Origin: Deltaproteobacteria bacterium
GTDB taxonomy: Bacteria; Desulfobacterota; Dissulfuribacteria; Dissulfuribacterales; QOAL01
DNA: 6,488 bases
Assembly (NCBI GenBank): GCA_027068235.1
Contig: JAMOUE010000349.1
Location: 1-6,488, forward strand
Reading direction: 5' to 3'
Under the pieces are notes generated by a model, which worked only from the letters and a program-made list of their open reading frames with translations, was not told where the DNA came from and ran no database searches. The translations under genes were made by a program, and so were the position numbers. Shown here in pieces: positions 5,735-6,488 of this stretch; position 1 is the stretch's first letter; every line of letters begins with the position of its first letter.

Positions 5735-6488
5735 GTGACACTTTTTCTTCATTACTGTCCACTCCCCAGTATTTGGATCATACTTGGAGTTGACAAAGCA
5801 CTTCCATCCACCTTGATCAAAGTCTTTGTCGTCAGCCTGCATGAAGTCACCACGATAGTAGAAGCCAGGATACCTGGACTCCTCACGATACTGGATGTGA
5901 CGGAGGTGATCCTCAACTGTCCAGATCCTGTGGAGGTTCTCCCATGCACGGAGAAGCTCATGGAGACCACCAGCAGCCATCTTCTCAGAGTCCTCACGGA
6001 GCCACTGCAGGTGCTTCATAACGATCTCGAGAAGCTTGCCGTTTGTCATGTAGTATGGTGACCAACCTCCACCGTACTCATCGGTGTACTTCATCAGCCT
6101 TTCCATCATGTGGCGAGGCTTGATGTAGTTGGGGTTGACCATCTCATGAGTGGTCTTCTGATAGTTCTCATAGTAAACCTTTACAGGCTTGTAGATCTCT
6201 TCCTTGAGCTCTTCTTCGCTCTGCTTGAGAGATGGAGCAAAATCAGCGTTATCACGGATGTAGCGAGCCATTGCCTTAGCAGCAATACGACCCTCAGCAT
6301 GAGAACCAGAGGAGAACTTATGACCAGATGCGCCGACACCGTCACCAGCGGTGAAGAGACCATTAACAGTAGTCATCCTGTTGTAGCCCCACTTGTAATC
6401 ATCTGGTACCCAGTCTTCGTTAGGACCGCTGACCCAGATACCACAGCAACCAGAGTGAGAACCAAGCATATAAGGCTCAGTAGGCATA
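5717..6488 (-). CDS. aprA: APS reductase alpha subunit, C-terminal part (partial)
   Basis: AprA is the FAD-containing catalytic subunit of dissimilatory adenylylsulfate reductase, which with AprB interconverts APS and sulfite plus AMP in the cytoplasm. The window holds about the last 256 residues of a protein that is usually around 640-670 long; the reading frame is open at the right edge, so the first Met seen is internal. Family marks are MLGSHSGCCGIWVSGP (residues 7-22 of the fragment), the FAD-contacting GLFTAGDGVGASGHKF (43-58), and an Arg/Tyr/Trp-rich helical C-terminal domain with HLRHIQYREESRYPGFYYR. The His in GSHSGCCG is probably the active-site His known as His398 in Archaeoglobus fulgidus AprA, judged from its distance to the C-terminus. 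aprB is expected just upstream, outside the window. The stop is TAA, followed by a folded 3' element and a strong terminator. Confidence 0.97.
   Translation of the reverse strand, partial: MPTEPYMLGSHSGCCGIWVSGPNEDWVPDDYKWGYNRMTTVNGLFTAGDGVGASGHKFSSGSHAEGRIAAKAMARYIRDNADFAPSLKQSEEELKEEIYKPVKVYYENYQKTTHEMVNPNYIKPRHMMERLMKYTDEYGGGWSPYYMTNGKLLEIVMKHLQWLREDSEKMAAGGLHELLRAWENLHRIWTVEDHLRHIQYREESRYPGFYYRGDFMQADDKDFDQGGWKCFVNSKYDPNTGEWTVMKKKCHQIISD

Noticed and set aside
5717..6487. AprA as a complete short protein starting at the Met near the right edge
   Set aside because: The reading frame stays open to the window end and the Met aligns inside the catalytic domain of full-length AprA, so the gene is simply cut by the window.

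Overview
This window comes from a dissimilatory sulfur-metabolising bacterium, most likely a sulfate reducer or sulfur disproportionator of the Desulfobacterota type. The evidence is an APS reductase alpha subunit (aprA) followed by a complete qmoABC operon, the membrane complex that exchanges electrons between the menaquinone pool and APS reductase. Base composition is moderate and even across the genes, with strong AGGAG-type ribosome binding sites. I see no mobile element, CRISPR array or foreign-looking segment. Every supported gene lies on the minus strand, so transcription runs from high to low coordinates.

In transcription order: (1) 6488-5717 is the C-terminal 256 residues of AprA, running off the window edge. 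(2) 5734-5633 holds the 3' end of the apr transcript: a possible folded element around the aprA stop codon, then a very strong intrinsic terminator. (3) 5632-5530 is the qmo leader, with an 8-bp inverted repeat but no convincing promoter. (4) qmoA, qmoB and qmoC (5529-673) are tightly packed and probably translationally coupled, ending in a clear intrinsic terminator at 648-622. (5) A good sigma70-type promoter (607-580) starts directly after that terminator. (6) Four tRNA genes follow, Thr(UGU), Tyr(GUA), Gly(UCC) and Thr(GGU), then the first 40 codons of tuf (EF-Tu). This is the same gene order as E. coli thrU-tyrU-glyT-thrT-tufB.

The first half works as one respiratory module. APS reductase (AprBA; aprB is presumably just outside) reduces APS to sulfite and AMP. 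QmoA and QmoB are HdrA-like flavin/iron-sulfur proteins. QmoC joins an HdrC-like ferredoxin domain to a membrane cytochrome b domain and links them to menaquinol. The second half is a translation operon unrelated in function.

The genes are mostly textbook. The most notable points are a QmoB whose HdrA-like N-terminal domain has no cysteine in its first 128 residues, the folded element spanning the aprA stop codon, the inverted repeat in the qmo leader, and the very compact qmoC terminator / tRNA promoter junction. I found no wholly new system.
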